Shown: positions 17,098-24,082 of the stretch, piece by piece
Numbering within the stretch: position 1 is the first letter of the stretch
How the letters are laid out: each line of letters begins with the position of its first letter
From: Candidatus Symbiothrix sp.
Lineage (GTDB): Bacteria > Bacteroidota > Bacteroidia > Bacteroidales > Azobacteroidaceae
Assembly (NCBI GenBank): GCA_031261285.1
Contig: JAISKM010000167.1
Location: forward strand, 1-43,346
Reading direction: 5' to 3'
DNA length: 43,346 nucleotides
Position numbers and translations under genes: made by a program
The notes under the pieces: generated by a model
Told to the model about the DNA's origin: nothing
Seen by the model: the letters and a program-made list of their open reading frames with translations, nothing else
The model's database searches: none

Positions 17098-17114
17098 AAT
17101 TAATTCCTCCTTTT

Positions 17115-17387
17115 TTATTTCATTAAATCGGTTACGTAAGGAAGCAATGCCAAGTGACGGGCACGCTTAACTGCCTGAGCGATACGGTGTTGAAACTTCA
17201 ACGAAGTACCCGTGATCCGGCGCGGCAGGATTTTTCCCTGTTCATTCAAGAATTTTTTCAAAAATTCGGGATCTTTGTAGTCGATAAACTTGATTCCGTT
17301 CTTTTTGAAACGACAATATTTTTTCTTCTTAACGTCAACCGTTAGAGGAGTTAAGTAACGAATTTCTGAGTTGTTATTTGCTGCCAT
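17115..17387 (-). CDS. rpsR: 30S ribosomal protein S18
   Basis: A 90-residue S18. It has the core [21 protein letters not shown] and the signature [32 protein letters not shown]. It binds S6 on the 30S platform. The gene starts 3 nt after rpsF. Confidence 0.95.
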   Translation of the reverse strand: MAANNNSEIRYLTPLTVDVKKKKYCRFKKNGIKFIDYKDPEFLKKFLNEQGKILPRRITGTSLKFQHRIAQAVKRARHLALLPYVTDLMK

Positions 17388-17390
17388 GAT

Positions 17391-17738
17391 TTAAGCCTCC
17401 TGTTGTTTAATTCCTTTTTTACTACGTCTCTTGTCTGCATACTCTGCGAAATCTTTGTCCTGACGGAACGTCAAGAAGCGGATCACACGTTCGTCGCGAC
17501 GGTACTGGAGTTCCAGTGTTGCAACAGTTTCCGGTTTAGCTTTGAATTCAAGCAAAACATAAAATCCGGTAGACTTTTTTTGGATGGGATACGCCAATTT
17601 GCGCAAGCCCCACAGTTCTTCATTCACAATCTCAGCACCATTGGCTTTGAGAATGTCCTTGAATTTGTCGACCGCTTCCTTTGTCTGAGCTTCAGACAAA
17701 ACGGGAGTCAAAATGAAAACGGTTTCATAATTGTTCAT
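17391..17738 (-). CDS. rpsF: 30S ribosomal protein S6
   Basis: A 115-residue S6 with the ferredoxin-like fold pattern [39 protein letters not shown] and [16 protein letters not shown]. The short basic tail ends [12 protein letters not shown]. It forms a heterodimer with S18 on the ribosome. It is the first gene of the operon, with a strong promoter at 17812-17843 and a leader of about 65 nt. Confidence 0.95.
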   Translation of the reverse strand: MNNYETVFILTPVLSEAQTKEAVDKFKDILKANGAEIVNEELWGLRKLAYPIQKKSTGFYVLLEFKAKPETVATLELQYRRDERVIRFLTFRQDKDFAEYADKRRSKKGIKQQEA

Positions 17739-17807
17739 AAATTTCTCTAATAAAATTGTTTATAAAAGCGTAGAAGCACATGTTACACCTCTCCGCAACT
17801 AATTCAG

Positions 17808-17866
17808 GGCGCAAAGGTACAACAAATTATTGAATTACACAAACTTTATTGAAAATTTTCAAAAAA
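17808..17866. repeat. 59-bp direct repeat copy A, containing the rpsF promoter
   Basis: This segment matches 18323-18381 over 59 bp with two mismatches, in the same orientation. It includes the whole rpsF promoter. The two copies bracket the degraded higBA genes. Confidence 0.85.
17812..17843 (-). promoter_or_regulatory. Promoter of rpsF-rpsR-rplI
   Basis: Minus-strand TTTG (17843-17840), 20 bp, TACCTTTG (17819-17812). Confidence 0.75.
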
Positions 17867-18100
17867 TTAAAATACAGCCGCAACTCTCCCTAATTTGGCA
17901 AAGGTATTTTGTGATTTCACAACAGGAGATGCTGATATAGGGTAATTTAGCTCCTCATAGTCGGCCACTAAATCAGAAAGAATGTTTAATTCTATAAAAT
18001 TGGGGTCATTGACAGGCGTTTCATTTCCAACCACTTGAAGCAACGCTTCAATTTTTTCGCAAGCTGCGTTGTATTGTTGTTCTGTTTGAATCGTTTTCAT
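17867..18100 (-). pseudogene. higA: Truncated HigA-type antitoxin
   Basis: A 77-residue frame whose first about 55 residues (TEQQYNAACEKIEALLQVVG, ELNILSDLVADYEELNYPI) match the N-terminal segment of HigA-type antitoxins. The Xre helix-turn-helix that should follow is missing and the last about 20 residues (SASPVVKSQNTFAKLGRVAAVF in outline) are unrelated. The protein should therefore not bind its operator. It starts 3 nt after the remains of higB. The fusion end lies next to a 59-bp promoter repeat, so the loss may reflect recombination. Confidence 0.65.
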
Positions 18101-18103
18101 ATT

Positions 18104-18275
18104 TTATAGTGTTGAACAATCCTTAATTTTATCATAATCACTATGTGTACCAATAATCGGCAAAACAGTTCCACTCACTTTTTCTTACGCTATTATACCA
18201 ATTTTTCAAGGGCACTTCGGCCTGCGGATCCATATCCGTATAAGCTTTAATCTTTTTAAATGTAACAATTCTCAT
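18104..18275 (-). pseudogene. higB: HigB-type toxin remnant
   Basis: The start reads MRIVTFKKIKAYTDMDPQAE and continues to VPLKNWYNSVRKSEWNCFAD, the conserved N-terminal half of HigB RNA-cleaving toxins. In a different frame the end reads IIGTHSDYDKIKDCSTL, the conserved C-terminus. About 45-50 central residues are lost at the junction, with a frameshift near 18147. The toxin core is destroyed, so no activity is expected. Confidence 0.65.
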
Positions 18276-18322
18276 TTGTATTGGTATAATAACGTTTTTA
18301 CCTGGATTATTAATATCTTTAT

Positions 18323-18381
18323 GGCGCAAAAGTACAACAAATTATTGAATTACACAAACTTTTTTGAAAATTTTCAAAAAA
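18323..18381. repeat. 59-bp direct repeat copy B, containing the higBA promoter
   Basis: The copy of 17808-17866, 515 bp away. Its minus-strand promoter is TTTG (18358-18355), 20 bp, TACTTTTG (18334-18327), about 45 bp before higB. Copy A reads TACCTTTG at the same place. Confidence 0.85.
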
Positions 18382-18470
18382 ACTGTGATTTTAGGATGAT
18401 TAAAAAGAGTTTCTATGATTTTTTGATCATGCCAATCAAAACAATCATCACTAAAATCATAGTACAGACC

Positions 18471-18544
18471 AAAAAGAAAGAAGAACCCGCTTAGGAAAAA
18501 CGAAACGAAACTATGTACAAAAACCCTGCGGGCTCTCTTTCTTA
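18471..18544. repeat. MITE-like palindromic element, copy 1
   Basis: The ends aaaaagaaagaagaacccgc and gcgggctctctttctta are imperfect inverted repeats. The middle holds a cgaaacgaaact string. A second copy lies at 32570-32640 in reverse orientation. With a short palindrome at 18558-18570 it accounts for much of the gene-free stretch 18276-18638; nothing else is seen there. Confidence 0.75.
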
Positions 18545-18557
18545 ATAGTGTGTATTG

Positions 18558-18570
18558 AGGCTTTCAGCCT
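18558..18570. repeat. Short palindrome aggctttcagcct
   Basis: A copy of the unit at 6313-6325, about 70 bp past the end of FISUMP gene 2 on its strand. Confidence 0.6.
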
Positions 18571-18638
18571 TGAATTGCTATTGGCATCAATTCGGATGCG
18601 ATTTACCTGCTCAAAGAGTCAAGCGGCCAAGTCAAAAT

Positions 18639-19766
18639 TCATAGACTACGCACACACCTTACCTGCATAAACAACCAATTTTCCAGCGCTCTAAAATAGA
18701 AACGATCGACTAAAGTTGCAGCGGACTCTATATCGCCGTCATTTGTAGACCTAAACCAGTATGTAACAGTTGGATTAAGCCAACTTCCATTATTCAAGTA
18801 TATTCCTGCAATTCCTAAATCACCAACCCAAGCGGTCAGGTTCCAATGTTCAGGGATACTACCAGGATATTTTGAAACCAGATTCGGCAAAGCAGTTGAT
18901 AGTGCGCTCCACTCAGCAGTAGTAGGTAACCGCCATACGTGTTCACCGTTGTTTAGTGCGCTGCAAGCAGACCCAGCACTTCCAAATGTGTAGTAATAGC
19001 CACTCGTCGGATAAGTACCACAGTTATTACTATAGCAGGTAGCACTGTAACCGGCTTCTTGTAAGTTGGAGGTGGTCCAGCATAGATTCGTCAAATTAGT
19101 ATTGTTGTAAGCGGCGGTATTATAAACTTTACCTGAAGGAGCTGTAAATGGCGAACCACAAGTCACCACAGTGACTGCTACAGGGTCGGACGTGACACTA
19201 CCAAGCGTAAGAGAAATATTGGTATTTCCGGGAGCTACACCTGTTACCACACCCAAATTACTGATCGTAGCAATATCCGTATCACTACTGTTCCAACTCA
19301 TAGACGGATAAGTGGCATTAGGCGGATAGGTAGAGAAATCCATCGGCGCCGTGTTACCAACTCCTAAAGAAAACGGTGTATTCGGCGTGATTGATATATT
19401 TACAACAGGGATACCACCACCGCTGGAACCTGAACCTGCCGGTTTCCAAAGACCGGCTTGCAAGACATAAAGCCCTTCATCGAGTGCTGCACCTTCGGTT
19501 TCAGAACCGAGGTTATAAACCAGCAAACCGGATGACAACGTGGTAGATTCTCCTTCACCGAACGGATTGGCATTTTCAGCCGTGAGCACTACTTGCGGCA
19601 AGAGCAAGCCACCGCTTGCAGCACCTTGCTGACTTAAATCCAAGACAGCACCTGTGGCAACTGTGCCGTCGCCACCGATAGCCACCTGAGCAGTTACCAG
19701 TGAACAGTTACCAATTACCAGAAAACAGGTAACGAATAATACTAATATCTTTTTCATTATTTTCAA
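18639..19766 (-). CDS. FISUMP-domain surface protein 2
   Basis: A 375-residue secreted protein related to those at 353 and 30562. Signal peptide 1-27 ends GNCSLVTAQ. The mature head VAIGGDGTVATGAVLDLSQ is followed by AASGGLLLPQV. A bacterial Ig-like (BIG_2) domain at about 125-205 contains WNSSDTDIATISNLGVVTGVAPGNT. The FISUMP domain at about 210-375 has LCWTTSNLQEAG, VWRLPTTAEWSALS, WFRST and a terminal VRCVRSL. The signal-peptide codons 19691-19712 contain a 22-bp motif shared with FISUMP gene 3 and with aroA. The leader is about 320 nt with a large hairpin. The ligand is unknown. Confidence 0.85.
   Translation of the reverse strand: MKIMKKILVLFVTCFLVIGNCSLVTAQVAIGGDGTVATGAVLDLSQQGAASGGLLLPQVVLTAENANPFGEGESTTLSSGLLVYNLGSETEGAALDEGLYVLQAGLWKPAGSGSSGGGIPVVNISITPNTPFSLGVGNTAPMDFSTYPPNATYPSMSWNSSDTDIATISNLGVVTGVAPGNTNISLTLGSVTSDPVAVTVVTCGSPFTAPSGKVYNTAAYNNTNLTNLCWTTSNLQEAGYSATCYSNNCGTYPTSGYYYTFGSAGSACSALNNGEHVWRLPTTAEWSALSTALPNLVSKYPGSIPEHWNLTAWVGDLGIAGIYLNNGSWLNPTVTYWFRSTNDGDIESAATLVDRFYFRALENWLFMQVRCVRSL
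19691..19712 (-). repeat. 'ggtaactg-tcac-ggtaactg' motif in the FISUMP 2 signal peptide
   Basis: On the minus strand it reads ggtaactgttcactggtaac and then tg. The same 22-bp motif (one or two changes) is in FISUMP gene 3 (30643-30664) and in aroA (41019-41040). Here it encodes GNCSLVTA of the signal peptide. Confidence 0.75.
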
Positions 19767-19829
19767 ATTTATTTAATTAAGTACTCTACGATTTTGTCCT
19801 GTTTTAACATCTTTTTTCAATACACACAT

Positions 19830-20011
19830 AAAAAAAGCGCGGACAAAACTCAACTTATCTGTTACATGAGGTCTTCAACTACCTAAACAACCAAATTAAT
19901 GAGTAAAGTCCACGCCCAATCGGCGTGAACGTCTTCACTCTTTATTCTCGGTTGTTTTTTGAAATTGTTGAAGTTTCATGTAACCAGAATAAAAGCTAAA
20001 ACGCTTTTTCC
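19830..20011 (-). ncRNA. Rod-like structured RNA or leader, 6S-like
   Basis: About 180 nt that fold into one long interrupted hairpin on the minus strand. Paired blocks, outside to inside, are aaaaagcg/cgcttttt, ttattctggttacatga/tcatgtaacagataa, cttcaac/gttgaag, aacaacc/ggttgtt, gagtgaag/ctttactc and cacgcc/ggcgtg, about 50 bp in total. A symmetrical internal loop of 8-9 nt lies near the centre, and a run of seven T follows the outer stem. A promoter lies upstream at 20126-20095. The shape is like 6S RNA, but it may instead be a regulatory leader of FISUMP gene 2. It takes up most of the 443-bp gene-free stretch 19767-20209. Confidence 0.5.
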
Positions 20012-20094
20012 AAAATGTCTTAAAATGTGCGTATCAACACATTATTTTATGCCATAAGCTTATATTTTTACTTTTTTATTATTAATATTAGTCG

Positions 20095-20126
20095 CAAAGA
20101 TACGAACTATTTTTTGAATTACCAAA
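20095..20126 (-). promoter_or_regulatory. Promoter for the structured RNA and FISUMP gene 2
   Basis: Minus-strand TTTG (20126-20123), 20 bp, TATCTTTG (20102-20095). Transcription would begin near 20088, about 320 nt before the FISUMP start. Confidence 0.7.
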
Positions 20127-20209
20127 TTATTTTAAAAATTATTTTTCGTGTTTCGCGTTCGTCTTATTATCAAAGCATGATAGCTATTGCAAATGCGCTG
20201 GATAATTCC

Positions 20210-20512
20210 TTATAATTCAGTAATTAGTGATGATGCAATAACGCGATGTATAAGTATCGTATTATCATTAATGGTATAAATAATTGCCATTTTCTTATAG
20301 TTAACACGACGTATATTCACTCCATACTGCCATAAAGAAAGGTTGAAACGAATTGGGTAGGCTTCGGGATTGTTTGCCAAACTTCGTATCTTTTCTTTTA
20401 ATGCTTTCATGTAGCGTCTTGATGTTTGAGGAGAGCTATAAGTGAAAGAAATGGTATCTGCTAATTCCTCCAAATCATCAATTGATTGTTGCGATAATTC
20501 GATATGATACAT
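20210..20512 (-). CDS. ParE/RelE-family toxin
   Basis: A 100-residue protein with the RelE/ParE toxin fold: MYHIELSQQSIDDLEELADT, then helices with YMKALKEKIRSLANNPEAYP, then the terminal strands VNIRRVNYKKMAIIYTINDN and ILIHRVIASS. The tyrosine- and arginine-rich strand pattern fits ParE-type toxins, which poison gyrase, as well as RelE-type mRNases; the target cannot be decided here. It starts 1 nt after the antitoxin gene. It appears full length, unlike the neighbouring higBA. Confidence 0.8.
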   Translation of the reverse strand: MYHIELSQQSIDDLEELADTISFTYSSPQTSRRYMKALKEKIRSLANNPEAYPIRFNLSLWQYGVNIRRVNYKKMAIIYTINDNTILIHRVIASSLITEL

Positions 20513-20513
20513 C

Positions 20514-20723
20514 TCAATCTATTTTTACCTCAACACCATAGTTCTTGCTCAAACGCTTACCTACTATATCAAACGCTTCATCAAGCGTATAGGTTTTCTC
20601 TGTCTTGATCTCCGGTTCAGGGTAGATGAATGTCACAACTCTTTTATGTTGTGACAATTCTTTAAAAATGCGCCGCCCTGTTGGAGTAGCAACATCTATT
20701 TCTGCGGTTACTTTTGTGTTCAT
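20514..20723 (-). CDS. Antitoxin partner of the ParE/RelE-type toxin
   Basis: A 69-residue protein immediately upstream of the toxin. The N-terminal strand MNTKVTAEIDVATPTGRR and the middle segment are followed by a helix (TLDEAFDIVGKRLSKNYG) that probably wraps the toxin. No clear ribbon-helix-helix or Phd motif is visible, so operator binding is inferred only from position. The size, the order antitoxin-toxin and the 1-nt spacing are typical of type II modules. Confidence 0.7.
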   Translation of the reverse strand: MNTKVTAEIDVATPTGRRIFKELSQHKRVVTFIYPEPEIKTEKTYTLDEAFDIVGKRLSKNYGVEVKID

Positions 20724-20752
20724 TTATCAATTTTTTAGATTTATAATACGCA

Positions 20753-20784
20753 CAAAGGTACAAAATCTTTCTTGAATATCCAAA
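20753..20784 (-). promoter_or_regulatory. Promoter of the antitoxin-toxin pair
   Basis: Minus-strand TTTG (20784-20781), 20 bp, TACCTTTG (20760-20753), about 30 bp before the antitoxin ATG. Confidence 0.7.
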
Positions 20785-20830
20785 TTTCAAAAAAAAGTTT
20801 GCGTAATTCAAAAAATGCCGGTAGACTAAA

Positions 20831-22894
20831 TCATGATATTTTTATGTTATCATGCTTTTTAGTGGGTATAAAGCGTTTCAAAACGACTGCGGTGCGGGTG
20901 GGCAAATACAATTTCAGCCACTCCTTCTTTTGCGTCGCATACAGCGGATCAAAACCGGTTTGATAGTTCAACGTGGTGTTGATGCGATTGAAGCCGCCAA
21001 ATTGAAGATCGTCGGTGTTTAAGACCATTTTGTACTCTCCCTTGGGCACTAAAAAGCCGTAATCCGTGAAAGATGTGACAGGATTGAAATTGAAAATAAA
21101 GATGTAATCGCCGCGACGAAATGCCAAAATCTGGTCGCCGTCGTTGTCCCACACTTTTTGAATTTCCAATGTCTGAAAACCCTTGATGTTGTCAATCAGA
21201 TGCACCATCGCCTTGTCAAAATCGCCCAACTGACGGTATTTCAGGTCAGGATTGTCCACCAAATGCCATTGGCGACGGGCGTATTTGTAGGACCAGGCAT
21301 TGTTTTCGCGCGGAAAATCAATCCATTCCGGATGTCCAAACTCATTGCCCATAAAGTTCAAATAACCGCCGTTGATGGTCGAAATCGTCACCAAACGAAT
21401 CATTTTATGGAGCGCTATGCCGCGGTCAACCGTCAGACTTTGGTCGTTTACGTGCATGTGCCAATACATTTCGGAATCAATCAGGCGGAAAATGATGGTT
21501 TTGTCGCCTACCAATGCCTGGTCGTGACTTTCGGCATAACTGATCGTTTTTTCGTCTGCCCGGCGATTGGTCGTTTCCCACCAGATGCCCGACGGATGCC
21601 AATCCTGATCCTGTTTCTCCTTGATGATTTTTATCCAATAATCGGGAATATTCATCGCCATGCGGTAGTCAAAGCCGTAACCGCCCTTGTCGACCGCCAC
21701 AGCCAGTCCGGGCATCCCGCTCACTTCTTCGGCAATGGTCAACGCGCGCGGATTGACTTCGTGAATCAATTTATTCGCCAACGTGAGGTAGCAAATCGCC
21801 TCGCCGTCCTGATTGGCGTTGTAATAATCACCGTAACCCGAGAAAGCCTCGCCCAAACCGTGACTTTTGTAGAGCATACTTGTCACGCCGTCGAAACGAA
21901 AGCCGTCGAAACGGTATTCTTCCAACCAAAATTTGCAATTGGACAGCAAGAAATGAATCACCTCGTTGCGTCGATAATTGAAACACAGCGAATCCCAAGC
22001 GGGATGTTCGCGACGCGCACCGCAATGAAAATATTGGTCGTAGGAACCGTCAAACCGCCCCAAACCTTCGATTTCATTTTTCACCGCATGTGAATGCACC
22101 AAATCCATAATCACCGCCATACCCATTGCATGAGCCGTGTCGATGAGTTCTTTCAGCTCCTCAGGCGTCCCAAAACGCGACGATGCTGCAAAAAAACTCG
22201 ACACGTGATAACCAAACGAGCCGTAATAGGGATGTTCCTGAATCGCCATGATTTGAATGGCGTTGTAACCGTCTTTTTGGATGCGCGGCAGAATATGTTT
22301 CGTAAATTCTTTGTACGTGCCCACCCGCTCCTCATTCGTCGCCATACCGATGTGACATTCGTAAATCAACAGCGGTTGCGTATTTGGTTTGAAATTCTTT
22401 ACCTTATATATATAGGTGTTTTCGGGATTCCAGACTTGTGCGCTGAAAATGTGCGTATTATCGTCCTGCACCACGCGTTGTGCCCATGCCGGAATACGTT
22501 CGCCGGAGCAATCGCCCCAGTGCATGTTCAATTTATACAGGTCGCCGTGATGCAATTTGTCGTCCGGCAACGAAATTTCCCACACGCCATTACCAACCGG
22601 TTGAAGCTGATACTCAGGCAGTTCCGTCCAATGGTTGAAATCGCCAATCAGGTAAATCGCAGCCGCTCGTGGCGCCCATTCGCGAAACACCCAGCCTGAA
22701 CCGGTCTTGTGCAAACCAAAATAGAGATAGCCGTCGGCAAAATCGCTCAACGACACTTTTCCATCTTGCGTCAACTCCTTTTCGCGCTGCAAAAAGTAGG
22801 CATAACGCCCTTCAATAGCCGCCTTGTAGGGGTCTAACCAGGGGTCGTCCTTGATTAAACCCAGTTTGCTTTTGCTCTCTTTCTTCTTAGCCAT
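20831..22894 (-). CDS. glgB: 1,4-alpha-glucan branching enzyme
   Basis: A 687-residue glycogen branching enzyme. An N-terminal CBM48 domain (about 40-150: FGLHKTGSGWVFREWAPRAAAIYLIGDFNHW) precedes a GH13 barrel. The catalytic set is visible: YRFDGFRFDGVTSMLYKSHG (nucleophile Asp), LTIAEEVSGMPG (acid Glu) and ISYAESHDQALVG (third Asp). The C-terminal beta domain ends about residue 680. The frame extends to 22924, but the -7 box (22906-22899) lies within that extension and only 4 nt before the Met at 22894, so MAKKKESKSKLG is the likely N-terminus and the mRNA may be leaderless. No other glycogen gene is nearby. Confidence 0.93.
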   Translation of the reverse strand: MAKKKESKSKLGLIKDDPWLDPYKAAIEGRYAYFLQREKELTQDGKVSLSDFADGYLYFGLHKTGSGWVFREWAPRAAAIYLIGDFNHWTELPEYQLQPVGNGVWEISLPDDKLHHGDLYKLNMHWGDCSGERIPAWAQRVVQDDNTHIFSAQVWNPENTYIYKVKNFKPNTQPLLIYECHIGMATNEERVGTYKEFTKHILPRIQKDGYNAIQIMAIQEHPYYGSFGYHVSSFFAASSRFGTPEELKELIDTAHAMGMAVIMDLVHSHAVKNEIEGLGRFDGSYDQYFHCGARREHPAWDSLCFNYRRNEVIHFLLSNCKFWLEEYRFDGFRFDGVTSMLYKSHGLGEAFSGYGDYYNANQDGEAICYLTLANKLIHEVNPRALTIAEEVSGMPGLAVAVDKGGYGFDYRMAMNIPDYWIKIIKEKQDQDWHPSGIWWETTNRRADEKTISYAESHDQALVGDKTIIFRLIDSEMYWHMHVNDQSLTVDRGIALHKMIRLVTISTINGGYLNFMGNEFGHPEWIDFPRENNAWSYKYARRQWHLVDNPDLKYRQLGDFDKAMVHLIDNIKGFQTLEIQKVWDNDGDQILAFRRGDYIFIFNFNPVTSFTDYGFLVPKGEYKMVLNTDDLQFGGFNRINTTLNYQTGFDPLYATQKKEWLKLYLPTRTAVVLKRFIPTKKHDNIKIS

Positions 22895-22898
22895 ATCG

Positions 22899-22906
22899 CA
22901 AAGATA
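22899..22906 (-). promoter_or_regulatory. -7 box of glgB, almost touching the start codon
   Basis: Minus-strand TATCTTTG, 4 nt before the ATG at 22894, with TTGC 20 bp upstream. The same unusual spacing occurs at aroA. Confidence 0.6.
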
Positions 22907-22940
22907 AGGTTTTATTTGAAACAAAGCAACTATTTCTAAA

Positions 22941-22974
22941 ATAATTAACCATTAACCATTGACCATTAACAATT
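22941..22974 (+). repeat. 34-bp promoter-linked repeat, copy 1
   Basis: Made of taaccatt units. It is identical to 41207-41240 and to the reverse complement of 39740-39773. It carries the TTGA -33 element (22959-22962) of the corA promoter and ends 7 bp before the -7 box. Confidence 0.9.
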
Positions 22975-22989
22975 TTTTTCGTACCTTTG
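22959..22989 (+). promoter_or_regulatory. Promoter of corA
   Basis: TTGA (22959-22962), 19 bp, TACCTTTG (22982-22989). The -33 element lies inside the 34-bp repeat. Confidence 0.7.
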
Positions 22990-23032
22990 CGCCGGTTTTA
23001 GTAGGGTGTGTAGATTTTAAAACTCGTTTAAT

Positions 23033-23971
23033 ATGTCGGAATTCAAACTTTTTTATCAGAAAGACGGTGCTATCAAGGTGAGCCGCAGTTTGGAGTTTCT
23101 CAAAAAAACGCCTACAGATCAATTTCTGTGGATTGATCTGAACGACGTGGACGAGGAAGTGGAAGCACAATTGGAAGATTTTCTCAAGATTTATATTCAA
23201 GAGGAAGAGGAAATGATCGAAATTGAGACGTCTTCGCGCTACATGGAAACCCGCGATACGCTGGTGATTAACATGAACTTTTTGAGCGACGACTACGAAA
23301 AAAATCCGGTGTCGTTTATCATCAAAAATAATATTCTGATTTCGGTGCGCAACGGAGAATTGGCATCGTTTACGGAAACGGTAAAGCGGATGTTTGCCAA
23401 TCCTGAAAATTATCCGACAGGCTGGAACGTGTTTCTGACGCTTATGGACACGCGAATCGAGTTTGACGCCGACATGATTGAAGCCAACACGCAAGAAATC
23501 ACAATGTTGAGTAATACCGTTCAGGAAGCCGACGAAGATGCTTTGATGGACATCAAGAACTTGCAGGAAAAGACGATGATGTTTCGCGAAAATATCATTG
23601 ACAAACAGCGCGCCGCGTCTAACATGCTGCGTAGCAACCTGTTTCCGAAAGATTTGCACCCCAATTTGACGATTCTGATCAAGGACATCAACTCCCTGTT
23701 GGAGCACATTCGATTTAGTTTCGACCGTCTGGACTATCTGCAAGATACATTCCTCGGTTTCGTAAACATCGAACAGAACAAAATCATCAAAATATTTACC
23801 ATTGTGTCGGTGCTTTTCATGCCGCCAACGCTCATCGCAAGCATTTATGGGATGAACTTTGCCGGAATGCCCGAAATCGAGTCGAAGTGGGGCTATCCGC
23901 TCTCTATCCTGGCAATGGTCATGTCTGCCGTCGGCATCCTCCTCTGGTTCAAGAAAAAGAAATACTTATAG
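23033..23971 (+). CDS. corA: CorA-family magnesium/cobalt channel
   Basis: A 312-residue CorA-type divalent cation channel. A cytoplasmic alpha/beta funnel (about 1-245) includes a long stalk helix with the IDKQRAASNMLRSNLFP segment. Two C-terminal transmembrane helices (about 248-270 and 285-307) flank the signature YGMNFAGMPE, whose GMN motif forms the selectivity filter. A basic end KKKKYL follows. It should form a pentamer in the inner membrane that imports Mg2+. It is transcribed alone from a promoter built on a dispersed repeat. Confidence 0.93.
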   Translation: MSEFKLFYQKDGAIKVSRSLEFLKKTPTDQFLWIDLNDVDEEVEAQLEDFLKIYIQEEEEMIEIETSSRYMETRDTLVINMNFLSDDYEKNPVSFIIKNNILISVRNGELASFTETVKRMFANPENYPTGWNVFLTLMDTRIEFDADMIEANTQEITMLSNTVQEADEDALMDIKNLQEKTMMFRENIIDKQRAASNMLRSNLFPKDLHPNLTILIKDINSLLEHIRFSFDRLDYLQDTFLGFVNIEQNKIIKIFTIVSVLFMPPTLIASIYGMNFAGMPEIESKWGYPLSILAMVMSAVGILLWFKKKKYL

Positions 23972-24080
23972 TAGAGTGTAGTTATTAGAGTTTAGAGTGT
24001 AGTCAACAAAGATTCTAAACTCTAATAACTACACTCTACACTCTAATAACTACACTCTAAACTCTAATAACTACACTCTA
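23972..24080. repeat. Inverted plus 21-bp tandem repeat between corA and the methyltransferase
   Basis: A 25-bp arm (23972-23996) is exactly inverted at 24014-24038. From 24021 a 21-bp unit, tctaataactacactctaaa plus one base, runs for nearly three periods (24021, 24042, 24063). It fills the whole gap and ends 2 bp before the next ATG, so slippage here would change the 5' leader length of the methyltransferase mRNA. Confidence 0.85.
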
Positions 24081-24082
24081 TT

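Noticed and set aside
17739..17805. S6:S18 autoregulatory leader structure before rpsF
   Set aside because: Only a weak, mismatched hairpin can be drawn and the typical CCG bulge is not evident.
18276..18494. A 72-codon plus-strand frame
   Set aside because: It overlaps the higBA promoter repeat and ends inside a MITE-like element; low-complexity AT-rich translation.
19861..19984. Integron attC site
   Set aside because: The long hairpin lacks the RYYYAAC/GTTRRRY core sites at the right places, and there is no integrase or cassette array.
21158..22093. A 311-codon plus-strand frame opposite glgB, and similar long frames opposite corA and mmdB
   Set aside because: Shadows of well-identified genes; codon composition is abnormal and there are no motifs or promoters.
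23972..24080. CRISPR array
   Set aside because: The 21-bp units are adjacent without spacers. No other regularly spaced repeats or cas genes were seen.
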